64,000 nucleotides of DNA, taken from CAVXJN01 sp963762165 (lineage in GTDB: Bacteria > Pseudomonadota > Gammaproteobacteria > JASBUN01). This document shows, one piece after another, positions 30,925 to 39,103 of the stretch. The position numbers were made by a program, and so were the translations under genes. The DNA is taken from the NCBI GenBank assembly GCA_963762165.1, contig CAVXJN010000003.1, positions 1,488,001 through 1,552,000 of the forward strand, given 5' to 3'. A model generated the notes under the pieces. The model saw nothing but the letters and a program-made list of their open reading frames with translations. It did no database searches and had not been told where the DNA came from. The stretch's first letter is position 1. Each line of letters starts with the position of its first letter.

Positions 30925-31788
30925 TCAATGAAGGGCATTGAACATCCGCTTGCGATACTGGCTCACCAGATCGCCTTCGCCTCCCAACAGATTGAATACC
31001 GCGATCATGCCGCGGCGGCCGGCGCCGTCGCCGTAGCTGCGGTCACGCTGCAGCAACTGCAGAAAATGCTCCAACGCAGACTCGTATTGTTCTTGCAGGA
31101 CCAGGCGTGCGCCGAGGCGATAGCGCGCCTCGCTGTCGCCAGGGGATTCCTGCACGCGCCGCTCCAGGTCGGCCAAAGGGGGCGCCTCGGCGACCGCTTC
31201 CGCAAATTCCAGTTCGCTCAGCAGGGCGCTCACATCGCCGCGCTCGCTGACGTTCAGCGGTAGCGTTTGTGCCAGCGTGCGCGCTTCCTGGAGTCGCCGC
31301 TCCCGGACGTGGATACGCAACTGATCGATCTTGATATCGTAGTTATCCGGTTCCAGGTCCGCGGCGCTGCTCAACACAGCGAGCGCGCCGTCGGCATCGC
31401 CGCTGTCGTGGATTTCCTTTGCCTGCTTACGCAGCAGGTCCGACTCGCGCACGATGTGCCGCTCGATGAGTTGACGCAGACTTGTTTCGGGCAGGGCGCC
31501 TTGTGCTTCCTCGACGACCCGGCCGTCTTTGTACATCTTCAACGTCGGAATGCTGCGAATGCCGTGTTCGGTGGCAAGTTGTTGTTCGCTTTCAGTGTCT
31601 ACTTTGGCGATCAGAAACTTGCCTTGGTAATCGGCAACCAGCTTATCCAATAGTGGCATGAGACTCTTGCAAGGGCCGCACCATTCGGCCCAGAAGTCCA
31701 CCAACACTGGCGTTTGACGGGATTGCTCGATGACGACAGTGTCGAAATTGGCCGCCGTTGCTTCCGATATATAGTTCGATGGGTTCAT
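30925..31788 (-). CDS. cnoX: Thioredoxin-like co-chaperone CnoX (YbbN)
   Basis: The 287-residue protein has an N-terminal thioredoxin domain with WAEWCGPC (both Cys present) and a C-terminal TPR-like region (ARYRLGARLVLQEQYESALEHFL). CnoX/YbbN protects proteins from oxidation and hands them to GroEL/DnaK. E. coli CnoX has lost the second active-site Cys, whereas this one keeps CGPC and so may be redox-active. The gene starts 90 bp downstream of addA. Confidence 0.9.
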   Translation of the reverse strand: MNPSNYISEATAANFDTVVIEQSRQTPVLVDFWAEWCGPCKSLMPLLDKLVADYQGKFLIAKVDTESEQQLATEHGIRSIPTLKMYKDGRVVEEAQGALPETSLRQLIERHIVRESDLLRKQAKEIHDSGDADGALAVLSSAADLEPDNYDIKIDQLRIHVRERRLQEARTLAQTLPLNVSERGDVSALLSELEFAEAVAEAPPLADLERRVQESPGDSEARYRLGARLVLQEQYESALEHFLQLLQRDRSYGDGAGRRGMIAVFNLLGGEGDLVSQYRKRMFNALH

Positions 31789-31878
31789 GGTTGGTTCCTG
31801 CTCAGTGCCCGGGCGGATGTTGCCGCCGTCGTCGGTGCCGTGGCAAGTGAATAGGCATAGGGGCCGGCGCCTCGAGAT

Positions 31879-34800
31879 TCAAGCCCCTGGCGCTTCCTGC
31901 TGAATTTCATGCAACCGTCGGTCATGGGTGAAAAGCAAGAAGGCGCGGACCTTACGCTGCGGCCACAGGCGCCGCGTGCCTTCGGCATACAGGCGCAGTT
32001 GTGGTTCGAAAGTGGCTGCAAGGAACTCGGCGTCGCGCTCGTCGCGCAGGCGATGGGTCTTATAGTCGACGATCAGCACCTCGTTCTTCGTGACCACCAG
32101 GCGGTCGATGATGCCGCTCACCGGGCGCTCGTCGAGATTGAACTGCAACGGCACTTCGTTGAAGGCTTGTTCGTAACATTGCGGCGCGAACAGATGCGCC
32201 AGCGTCGGCTCGTGCAGCAGCGCCTTCGCTTCCGCCAGCCACTGGGCGACATCCTCCGCGTCGGCCGGCAACCCGACCTCGGCGGCGGCACGGTGACCCG
32301 CTGTGGATTCAACGATGCCGGCCGTCAACAATTCCAATAATTTGTGCAAGGCGATGCCCCGAGGGCGGCCGTCCTCCTGGCTGTGTTCCGGGCTCCCGGC
32401 TCCGACATCGACATTGCTGGGCTGGATGACGGCGGCGGCCCGCGATACGCCAATCTCCTGGCTGAGACGTACGTCGGCTGGCAGTTCTTGCGATGGTGCG
32501 CTTGGGGGCGGTGGATCGATTGGCGGTGCCTCGCCCATGGCCAACGCCAACACACCGTCGCGGTCCGCTTCCACAAGCGCTGCAAGCCCGTCGCGCACGC
32601 GCCCATACCAACCCAACTCGGCGCCTTTGCGGGGCGCGCTTGCACTGATGAACAAATATTGGCGCGCGCGGGTCAGGGCGACGTACAGCAGGTTGAGGTC
32701 TTCGCGGCGCTCCGCTTCCTGTTCTTGTTGCAGCAACGAACCGGTGGCGCGGTCCTGCCAACGACTGGATGTCGTCAGCAGGAATTGACTGGGCCGATTC
32801 TGGTCCGCGGGCCAATGCACGAGGGCTCGATTGGCGCGTTGCACAGATTCGCTGGCGGCGCAGTCGACCACGAAAACCACGGGGGCTTCGAGACCTTTCG
32901 CGGCGTGTATCGTGAGCAGTCGCACCCGCGCTTCGCCGCTTTCCGCCGGCGGTTCGTCCGGCGCATCCAACGCATTGCGTCGCAACTGCCGCAGCCTGGT
33001 GATGAAGTTTGGCAGACTGGGGTAGCGGCCGCTGTCCACTTCCAATGCAAGACTGATGAAGCGCGCCAGATTGGCACGCACCCGGGGGCGAAGGGCGGCC
33101 GGGTAGGCTGCCTCGTAACGGGCCGGTACGTTCGCTTCATGGTAGATGCGGTCGAGCAGATCGTGGACCGGTACACGACCGGCGATGTTTTCCCAGCCAT
33201 TGAGCAAGCGCTGGGCGCGGAGCAGTGCCTGGCGTTGGGGATTGCGTGCAGCGAGTTCGTCCAATGCGGCGCGCCAAGTGCCGTCATGTGCACGTTCGCC
33301 TACAAGCAGCAGATCCTCGTCGCTGACCGAGAACAGCGGCGCGCGCAGCACTTGGGCCAGTGCCAAGTCGTCATAGGGCATGGTCAACACGGTGAGCAGG
33401 GCTTCCATGTCGCTGACTTCCAGGCTTTCCAGCAGCGTACCGCGGCCGGCGCCGAGGTAGGGAATCCCGGCTTCCCGCAACGCCCGCTCGATGGCAGCGG
33501 CATGGGTGCGCTTGCGCATCAGGATGAAGACATCGTCATAGCAAAGCGGCCGCGTGCGGCCATCCACATGCACCGTGGTTTGCTGGTTCATCAGCTCGGC
33601 GATGCGAGACGCCACCTGTTGGCCTTCGCGATAATGGCGTTGGTCTTCCGCCACTTGCCTCGGTTGCCGCAATGGATTGCGTAGACCGGGCGGCAATGCT
33701 TGGGGTTCGGCGGGTGCGTCGTGGATCAGAGGCAGCACCTCCACTGCGCCCCACAGCGCCGCGCGATGGGTGTCGTGGTGCCGATAGCTGGGCATTTTGC
33801 CGGCCAATGGTCCTTCGAACACGGCGTTGACGCAGGTGATCACCGCGGGGCTGGAGCGCCAGGATTTCTCCAGCGTGTCAATCCGAGCATCCATACGTTG
33901 CTGCAACCACGCGGCCGCGTTCTGCAAAAGCTGCGGTTCCGCGCGGCGAAACCGGTAGATGGATTGTTTGTCGTCGCCCACCAGAAAAACACTGCGAAAG
34001 CGATCCTGCGCGCCGGCGGCCAACTCCTCCAGCAACGGGGCCAAGAGCTGCCATTGGGTCGGGTTGGTATCCTGGAACTCGTCGATCAACAGGTGGTCGA
34101 TGCGCTGGTCGAGCTTGTATTGCACCCAATGGGCGTTATCGGCTCGGTTGAGCAAACGGTAGGCACGCCATTCCAGATCGGTGAAGTCCAGCAATCGCTG
34201 TTCCCGTTTGAGGCGTTGGAAGTGCTCCAGCATGCGTTGGCCGGCAACGTACCAAGCACCGTTCAGTTCCAGATTGTGTATGCGCGCGAAGATGTCGTCA
34301 GCCCGTTCGATGCACTCGCAAAGCCGGTCGTGGAGTTCCAGGAGGCGTAGTTCTCCCGGTTCGCCCAACGATTTGCATTGCGCTTTGCTGGCGCTGCGCT
34401 TGCGGCGACTGTTTTGTTGGGTGAAGAAGGCCCGCCGAAGATCGGCGAAGTCCTGCGCATGCTGGGCTTCGCTGGCGAGCCAGCGTTCGATGCACGCCGC
34501 CGCGTCTTGGTTGGCGCGCGTTTCATGGCGAATGAGCAAGTCCATACATTCGCGCAACGCGCCGCCCATGTGCTGTTTGAGTTCGTGCAAAGCGTCGGTG
34601 TCGGCATCGACCTCGAGCAATTCGGCGATTCGCGACCGCGCGTCGGCCACGGCGTCAGTTTGGTCTTCGCTGAAGGCCCACCAGTCGCTGCGGTGCTGCA
34701 GAAAGCTGGTCAGCGCGGCCTGGGTGTTGTACAGGCCTCCGCATCGATCAAGCAGGATTTCCAGCGCGCGGGCGATCGCCTCGTCGGGGCTCCGGGTCGC

Positions 34801-35268
34801 TTCAGTGAGCAGCGCTTCCATTGCCTGTTGCGCCAATAGCGTCGAGCTGTCCAGCAATTCGAAATCCGGCGGAATGTCCGCCTCCAACGGAAACCGTTGC
34901 AGCACTTCCTGGCAGAAGGCGTGGAACGTGGTCGCACGCAGTGGCCTTTCGGCGAACAGCATTTGTTCGTACAGACTGCGCGCCCGCTGCAGCTGCTCGG
35001 CGTCCGCGACCACATCGAGTTTGTCGAGTTCGACGGTCAGCGCAGCGTCGTCCAGCCCCGCGTAAGCCTTGAGTCGCTGATTCAGGCGAGCAAGCATTTC
35101 CGCGGCCGCTTTGCGCGTGAACGTCAGCGCGAGTATGCCTTCAGGGCGCGCGCCGCTCAGCAGCAGTCGCACCATGCGTGTAACCAACAACCAGGTCTTG
35201 CCAGTACCTGCGGATGCGAGCACGGCGGCGTTGCTGCGCGGATCGGCGGCGGGCAAACCGTGATTCAT
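31879..35268 (-). CDS. addA: UvrD/RecB-type helicase-nuclease, AddA-like
   Basis: A 1129-residue superfamily 1A helicase: Walker A ASAGTGKTW (about residue 20), ALTFTRKAAAEML (motif Ia), LLIDEFQDTNPTQWQLL (motif II), LVGDDKQSIYRFR (motif III), LTIHAAKGLEAPVVFVVD (motif V) and LLYVALTRARQYLFIS (motif VI). A C-terminal PD-(D/E)XK nuclease is shown by GIIDRLVV-...-VLIVDYKTHR. With the AddB-like protein upstream it should process double-strand ends for RecA loading in place of RecBCD. Start ATG at 35266-35268. Confidence 0.88.
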   Translation of the reverse strand: MNHGLPAADPRSNAAVLASAGTGKTWLLVTRMVRLLLSGARPEGILALTFTRKAAAEMLARLNQRLKAYAGLDDAALTVELDKLDVVADAEQLQRARSLYEQMLFAERPLRATTFHAFCQEVLQRFPLEADIPPDFELLDSSTLLAQQAMEALLTEATRSPDEAIARALEILLDRCGGLYNTQAALTSFLQHRSDWWAFSEDQTDAVADARSRIAELLEVDADTDALHELKQHMGGALRECMDLLIRHETRANQDAAACIERWLASEAQHAQDFADLRRAFFTQQNSRRKRSASKAQCKSLGEPGELRLLELHDRLCECIERADDIFARIHNLELNGAWYVAGQRMLEHFQRLKREQRLLDFTDLEWRAYRLLNRADNAHWVQYKLDQRIDHLLIDEFQDTNPTQWQLLAPLLEELAAGAQDRFRSVFLVGDDKQSIYRFRRAEPQLLQNAAAWLQQRMDARIDTLEKSWRSSPAVITCVNAVFEGPLAGKMPSYRHHDTHRAALWGAVEVLPLIHDAPAEPQALPPGLRNPLRQPRQVAEDQRHYREGQQVASRIAELMNQQTTVHVDGRTRPLCYDDVFILMRKRTHAAAIERALREAGIPYLGAGRGTLLESLEVSDMEALLTVLTMPYDDLALAQVLRAPLFSVSDEDLLLVGERAHDGTWRAALDELAARNPQRQALLRAQRLLNGWENIAGRVPVHDLLDRIYHEANVPARYEAAYPAALRPRVRANLARFISLALEVDSGRYPSLPNFITRLRQLRRNALDAPDEPPAESGEARVRLLTIHAAKGLEAPVVFVVDCAASESVQRANRALVHWPADQNRPSQFLLTTSSRWQDRATGSLLQQEQEAERREDLNLLYVALTRARQYLFISASAPRKGAELGWYGRVRDGLAALVEADRDGVLALAMGEAPPIDPPPPSAPSQELPADVRLSQEIGVSRAAAVIQPSNVDVGAGSPEHSQEDGRPRGIALHKLLELLTAGIVESTAGHRAAAEVGLPADAEDVAQWLAEAKALLHEPTLAHLFAPQCYEQAFNEVPLQFNLDERPVSGIIDRLVVTKNEVLIVDYKTHRLRDERDAEFLAATFEPQLRLYAEGTRRLWPQRKVRAFLLFTHDRRLHEIQQEAPGA

Positions 35269-35343
35269 GGCGAACCGGTCCCGTCGAAGCACGGGTTTGC
35301 ACTCGGACCCCGTGTAGGGCTTGTAGGAATCGCCTGAATTTTT

Positions 35344-35361
35344 TGTAGGAGGATTCCTACA
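35344..35361 (+). promoter_or_regulatory. GacA/UvrY-type upstream activating site (candidate)
   Basis: A perfect 18-bp palindrome of the form TGTAGG-N6-CCTACA (extended to TTTGTAGGA-GGAT-TCCTACAAA). The known GacA site is TGTAAG-N6-CTTACA, so each half differs at one position, symmetrically. It lies about 160 bp upstream of the predicted start of the RsmZ-like RNA, a distance similar to the one known for rsmZ, and is followed by an AT-rich stretch (35388-35420) where IHF or H-NS-type proteins could act. A nearby TTGTAGGA at about 35319 repeats one half. Confidence 0.5.
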
Positions 35362-35477
35362 AAGGTCGTTCGGACGCACCGATCGATCTTATTAAATGCT
35401 TGTAATATATAAATAAACAATGCAATCAGCCGATGTGGGAGCGGCGTGCCGCGGCACAACAGGTGCTCCCCTTCAAC

Positions 35478-35505
35478 TTGCTTCGTTTGCCGATGCGCAT
35501 ATGCT
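35478..35505 (+). promoter_or_regulatory. Predicted promoter of the RsmZ-like RNA
   Basis: TTGCTT (35478-35483) and TATGCT (35500-35505) are spaced by 16 bp. Matches to the sigma70 consensus are modest (three to four of six each), as expected for an activator-dependent promoter. It predicts a start at about 35511-35513. Confidence 0.4.
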
Positions 35506-35511
35506 TGCCCC

Positions 35512-35632
35512 TCATCTGCTGTCCATGGACGGCGTCCAGGGACCTGGTCGACGGAGCTGACAAAGGGACGTTGAGTCGGGCAAGGAGCGCCCGAAAAGGA
35601 CCGAGGCGGCCGCAAGGCCGCCTTTCCTTTTT
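35512..35632 (+). ncRNA. RsmZ/RsmY/CsrB-type CsrA-sequestering small RNA (candidate)
   Basis: This roughly 120-nt stretch lies in the addB-addA gap on the + strand. It holds six ANGGA motifs: ATGGA 35525, AGGGA 35538, ACGGA 35551, AGGGA 35564, AAGGA 35582 and AAGGA 35596, spaced 13-18 nt apart. One lies in the 7-nt loop of a perfect hairpin (TCGGGC 35576-35581 with GCCCGA 35589-35594, loop AAGGAGC); those at 35538 and 35551 can also be placed in small loops. It ends in a strong terminator. Size, GGA spacing and terminator match Rsm RNAs, which bind CsrA/RsmA; csrA is present at 58058. Boundaries are inferred. Confidence 0.65.
35604..35632 (+). terminator. Rho-independent terminator of the RsmZ-like RNA
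   Basis: AGGCGGCC (35604-35611) and GGCCGCCT (35616-35623) form a perfect 8-bp stem closed by a GCAA tetraloop and followed by TTCCTTTTT. The T-tract lies on the + strand only, so it terminates rightward transcription. No rightward protein gene precedes it, which is what drew attention to the RNA candidate. The addB stop is 31 bp further on. Confidence 0.88.
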
Positions 35633-35662
35633 GCCACCCGCAAATTTGTCGCCGGAAAATGT

Positions 35663-38575
35663 TCACTGTACTGGACCTTCCCAGGTCTGCCGCCGGCATA
35701 GTCCTGCCATTTGGCAACGGCCGCAGGTGTCCGGATCGCCCCAGGCGGGCAGGGCCGCACCGGCGGCAATGGATTCCAATACTTCGATCAGTCGCTCGCG
35801 GACAGCGGTGCGCAGTTGCGACAGGTCATCGTCGGCAAGTGGCGATACCGATCGGACCTGTTTGTCGAGTTGCAGGTACTCGATTCGATCGATTTCGTCG
35901 CACAGCATCGCGTAGCTGAGCAATTGTACCGCTTCGCCGGCGTTGACTTCCGCTGGTCTGGGCGTCGCGCCGGTTTTGTAATCGATCACCGCAAGGCGGC
36001 CGTCCGAGTTGCGGTCTATGCGATCCAAGCGGCCCTTCAGGCGCCATGGGCCGGCAAGCGGCCGTTCGATGCTGCGTTCGACCTGCACTGGCTGCCACTG
36101 GTTGCTGCGCTCGATCTGCCAGTCGAGGTAATCCGGAATCATCGCCGTCCAGCGATTGAGCCAGCCACGATGAATGAAGTTGTCTTCCAGGTCCTGCGCG
36201 AATTCGGCGCGGGAAATTTCCTCCAGCAATGCGACCGCCGCGTCGCGGTTCGCGTGATCCAAGGGTGCGGTGAACGGGCCCGGTAGATCGGGGGCGCCGC
36301 CGTGGAATGCTTCCAGACATCGGTGTACCCGCTCACCGTAATCCGATTTTTCCAGCGCTTCGCGGATTTCCTCCACAGGTTTGAGGCCCAGGCAATCGGC
36401 GGCGAAAAATTGATACGGGCAATCGATCAGGTGTTGCTGGGCAGCGGCACTGATGGTGTCCGGCAATCGCGCTGCGGGCAACGGCGCGTGCGGGTTGCCA
36501 CTTGGCACCGGCATTGGCGCAGTGTCCGGCGCGCTTACCTGAGTAGCTGGGCTGCGCAACCAAAGGCCGAGCTCCGGATTCGACAAATCATCGCCGTAGG
36601 TTTGTTCGTGGAGGGTTTGAATCGCTTCCAGCCAGGGGCTCGGCAGCAGTTCCTCGCCGTCCTGTTCCCGGCGCCGGGTGATCATGACTTCCGGCGCAGA
36701 CTGGAGTAAGCGCCGGAAATGGTGCAACCGTATTGCCAATTGCTCCCGCCAACCGGTCAGCCCCAGTTCGTTGCGTACGGCGTCGTTGAAATAGGGCGAT
36801 ACGCTGGGGCTGCCGGGCAGGAATTCGCGTTCTACGGCCGCGATCAGCAACGCGTCGAACTGCGCCAATACAGTCTGTTCCAGGCTCAGCAGTTTCACCC
36901 TGTTGTCGTCTGCCGGGGGACGGAAGTGGGCGCGTTCCAGCGCCGCGCCGAGCCACGTGCGAAATCCCAGCCAGTCGCTCGGCAACGGTCGATGACGCGC
37001 TGCGTGGCGTAATTGGTCCAACTGCTGAACAATGCGTGTGCCGGCATCGTCGGTGTCGAGCGCGGACAGCAATCCCAGTCGGGTCAAGCTTTCCAGCAGG
37101 CCGTCCGTGAATTGGTCCAGGCTCCGTGCGCCGCCTACGACGAGGCCCAGCAACGGTTGCGCGGCATGGTCGAGGCGGTCGAGCAGCGCGTATACGGCAT
37201 GGCTTACAGAAGACGGCCAGCGGAGCCGGCGCTGGCGGTAACGCAGATGGCGACGGTAACGATCCAGTCCTCGCGGAATATTTTCATGCAGAACGATGTC
37301 CTGTTCCAAGCGATACACTGCGCGTTTGAATATTTCTGCCTCATCCGGATCGGCTGGCAGCATGAATGGCGACTTCAGCAGGTCCATCATCGGTTGGTGG
37401 GCAAAGTCTTCCTCGACCGCCTGCAACCATCGCTCGATGACGGTCGCCGAGCTGGTGGTGGAGAGCGCCCAGCCAGCGGCATCCGCCAGCGCAACTCCGG
37501 CACGTTCCAGCAGGGCCCGCACGCGCCGCGCCAGCCGGCGGTCCTCGGTGACGATGCCGATGTTGCGTTTGCCTTGCAGCAGCCATCGGCGAACCTGGAG
37601 GTCCACCGCCCGCGCTTCCTGTTCGCTGTCCGTCGCGGCAAATACGCTCATGGTGGACGTCAAGGGACTCGCCGGCTGTAGCGCACGCAGTGCAGCTGCG
37701 CGTTGGCGCAGATCGCCACGCTGGAGGTCGAAGGCGGCATTCAGGGCGCTCGTGCGCGGATCGCCGTTGTCGGTTGTATGCGGTTGGATGTTCAACTGCT
37801 GCAGTAAAGAATGCAGCGGCGCATCTGGATGATAGCCTTGTTCTACGGCCTGGCCTTGAAGGATGATTCCGACTTGACCGCGCTCGTGCAGGGCTCGCAG
37901 CCATGCGGCTTCTGCGGGGCGCAGTGCACTGAAGCCGACCAGGAACAGCTGTTGGCTTGGCTCGATGAAAGCAAGGCTTTCCGCCAGCGCTCGAAGGTAC
38001 CAGATATGGTGATCGGTTGCGTTTTCGGCGCTCAATTGTTCCTGCCATGCATGCCATAAGGTGTGCACGATGCGCGCCTCCCGGCCCAAATGGGCCGGAC
38101 TTGCGCCGCTTACACCGTAGGCGGCGCTCAACATCTGTTGAAACATGGCAAGCTGAGGCGGCAGTTGCCGTTGTTGCAGGTTCAACTCGTCGAACAACGC
38201 CAACATGCTGCGCGAGAGCTGCCACAGGTCGGCGTCGCCGAACAGATCGGCGTGCTGGCGCAGCGCGTCCATCAGCACCAGTTCGCGGGCGTCCTCGGGA
38301 AGGATGGCGGGCGCCGGGAGGGGCAGGGTCGCCAGATAGCCGGCAAGCGTATCGACGCGCGGGCCGAGCAAGGCGGCATGACCGCGTCGGTTGCTTTCCA
38401 TGACCAGGGCGCGGCGCAGACGTGTGCTTTGTTGCAGGTCCGGCAGGAGAACTGCGACATCCTGAAGCAACGGCAGTGCGCTGTGGCACCTGTCGATCAC
38501 ATGGCGCGCTGTGGCGGCAAGAATGTCCTCGCCATAAGGCACCAATAAGGCGGGCGTCTGGGGCTCACTCGACAT
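35663..38575 (-). CDS. addB: AddB-like helicase-fold/PD-(D/E)XK nuclease
   Basis: A 970-residue protein with an inactive helicase-like N-terminal region and a C-terminal RecB-type nuclease (RLDRIDRNSDGRLAVIDYKTG). Four cysteines typical of the AddB iron-sulfur cluster are visible: one in LIDCPYQFFAADCLGL before the nuclease core and three in TCGRCQMAGLCRR at the end. It precedes addA by 394 bp, an unusually large gap that contains the small RNA candidate. No RecC-like features were seen. Confidence 0.85.
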   Translation of the reverse strand: MSSEPQTPALLVPYGEDILAATARHVIDRCHSALPLLQDVAVLLPDLQQSTRLRRALVMESNRRGHAALLGPRVDTLAGYLATLPLPAPAILPEDARELVLMDALRQHADLFGDADLWQLSRSMLALFDELNLQQRQLPPQLAMFQQMLSAAYGVSGASPAHLGREARIVHTLWHAWQEQLSAENATDHHIWYLRALAESLAFIEPSQQLFLVGFSALRPAEAAWLRALHERGQVGIILQGQAVEQGYHPDAPLHSLLQQLNIQPHTTDNGDPRTSALNAAFDLQRGDLRQRAAALRALQPASPLTSTMSVFAATDSEQEARAVDLQVRRWLLQGKRNIGIVTEDRRLARRVRALLERAGVALADAAGWALSTTSSATVIERWLQAVEEDFAHQPMMDLLKSPFMLPADPDEAEIFKRAVYRLEQDIVLHENIPRGLDRYRRHLRYRQRRLRWPSSVSHAVYALLDRLDHAAQPLLGLVVGGARSLDQFTDGLLESLTRLGLLSALDTDDAGTRIVQQLDQLRHAARHRPLPSDWLGFRTWLGAALERAHFRPPADDNRVKLLSLEQTVLAQFDALLIAAVEREFLPGSPSVSPYFNDAVRNELGLTGWREQLAIRLHHFRRLLQSAPEVMITRRREQDGEELLPSPWLEAIQTLHEQTYGDDLSNPELGLWLRSPATQVSAPDTAPMPVPSGNPHAPLPAARLPDTISAAAQQHLIDCPYQFFAADCLGLKPVEEIREALEKSDYGERVHRCLEAFHGGAPDLPGPFTAPLDHANRDAAVALLEEISRAEFAQDLEDNFIHRGWLNRWTAMIPDYLDWQIERSNQWQPVQVERSIERPLAGPWRLKGRLDRIDRNSDGRLAVIDYKTGATPRPAEVNAGEAVQLLSYAMLCDEIDRIEYLQLDKQVRSVSPLADDDLSQLRTAVRERLIEVLESIAAGAALPAWGDPDTCGRCQMAGLCRRQTWEGPVQ

Positions 38576-38640
38576 GAGCGGCGGCGGTTAGTCCATACAT
38601 TGATTGCGCCAGACCTGAGGTTGGCGCTGGCGACCAGCGG

Positions 38641-38964
38641 TCAACGCTCCAGGTATTGCATTTTGTCCGGTTTGCCGTCCCACTCGTCGGCGTCGGGTGG
38701 CGCGTCCTTCTTTTCGGTGATTACCGGCCAGTTTTGCGAAAGTTCGGCGTTGAGTTCGAGGAATTGCGCCTGATCATCGGGTACGTCGTCCTCGGCGAAA
38801 ATGGCGCCGATGGGGCACTCGGGTTCGCACAAGCTGCAATCGATACACTCTTCGGGATCGATCACGAGAAAGTTGGGGCCTTCGTGAAAACAGTCCACCG
38901 GACACACTTCCACGCAATCGGTGTACTTACACTTGATGCAGTTTTCGGTAACGACATAGGTCAT
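38641..38964 (-). CDS. fdxA: Ferredoxin FdxA, 7Fe-8S type
   Basis: The 107-residue protein has CIKCKYTDCVEVCPVDCF (3Fe-4S site arrangement) and CIDCSLCEPECP (4Fe-4S site), plus the C-terminal extension DEWDGKPDKMQYLER, as in Azotobacter-type ferredoxin I. It is a small electron carrier. In many relatives fdxA lies next to mutS; here the wsp operon separates the two. Confidence 0.95.
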   Translation of the reverse strand: MTYVVTENCIKCKYTDCVEVCPVDCFHEGPNFLVIDPEECIDCSLCEPECPIGAIFAEDDVPDDQAQFLELNAELSQNWPVITEKKDAPPDADEWDGKPDKMQYLER

Positions 38965-39061
38965 GGAAAAACTCTTTCGGCTTGCTGAAACGGAACGGAA
39001 GTTCGGCGCGGCCGGAACGGCGTGAGCAGTAGTATTCTAGGGTTCCAGGAAGATTGCAACA

Positions 39062-39077
39062 CCGAGCCCGGGCTCGG
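39062..39077. repeat. Palindrome CCGAGCCCGGGCTCGG
   Basis: A perfect 16-bp palindrome in the gap between wspR and fdxA. As an RNA it would be a 6-bp stem with a CCGG loop. On the minus strand it follows the wspR stop by about 25 bp, so it may help end the wsp transcript, but no T-tract follows. Confidence 0.35.
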
Positions 39078-39103
39078 CATATTCCCGTGCTCCCCTGGGG
39101 GTG

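Noticed and set aside
32344..33684. 446-codon open frame antisense to addA
   Set aside because: Its translation has no family features, while the other strand carries all helicase motifs.
35314..35460. REP element cluster (TGTAGGA, GTGGGAGCGG)
   Set aside because: Possible, but the single well-formed palindrome is better placed as an activating site for the RNA; genome-wide copy number would decide.
35433..35915. Protein gene across the RNA candidate into addB
   Set aside because: Runs antisense into addB and contains the terminator hairpin; composition is not protein-like.
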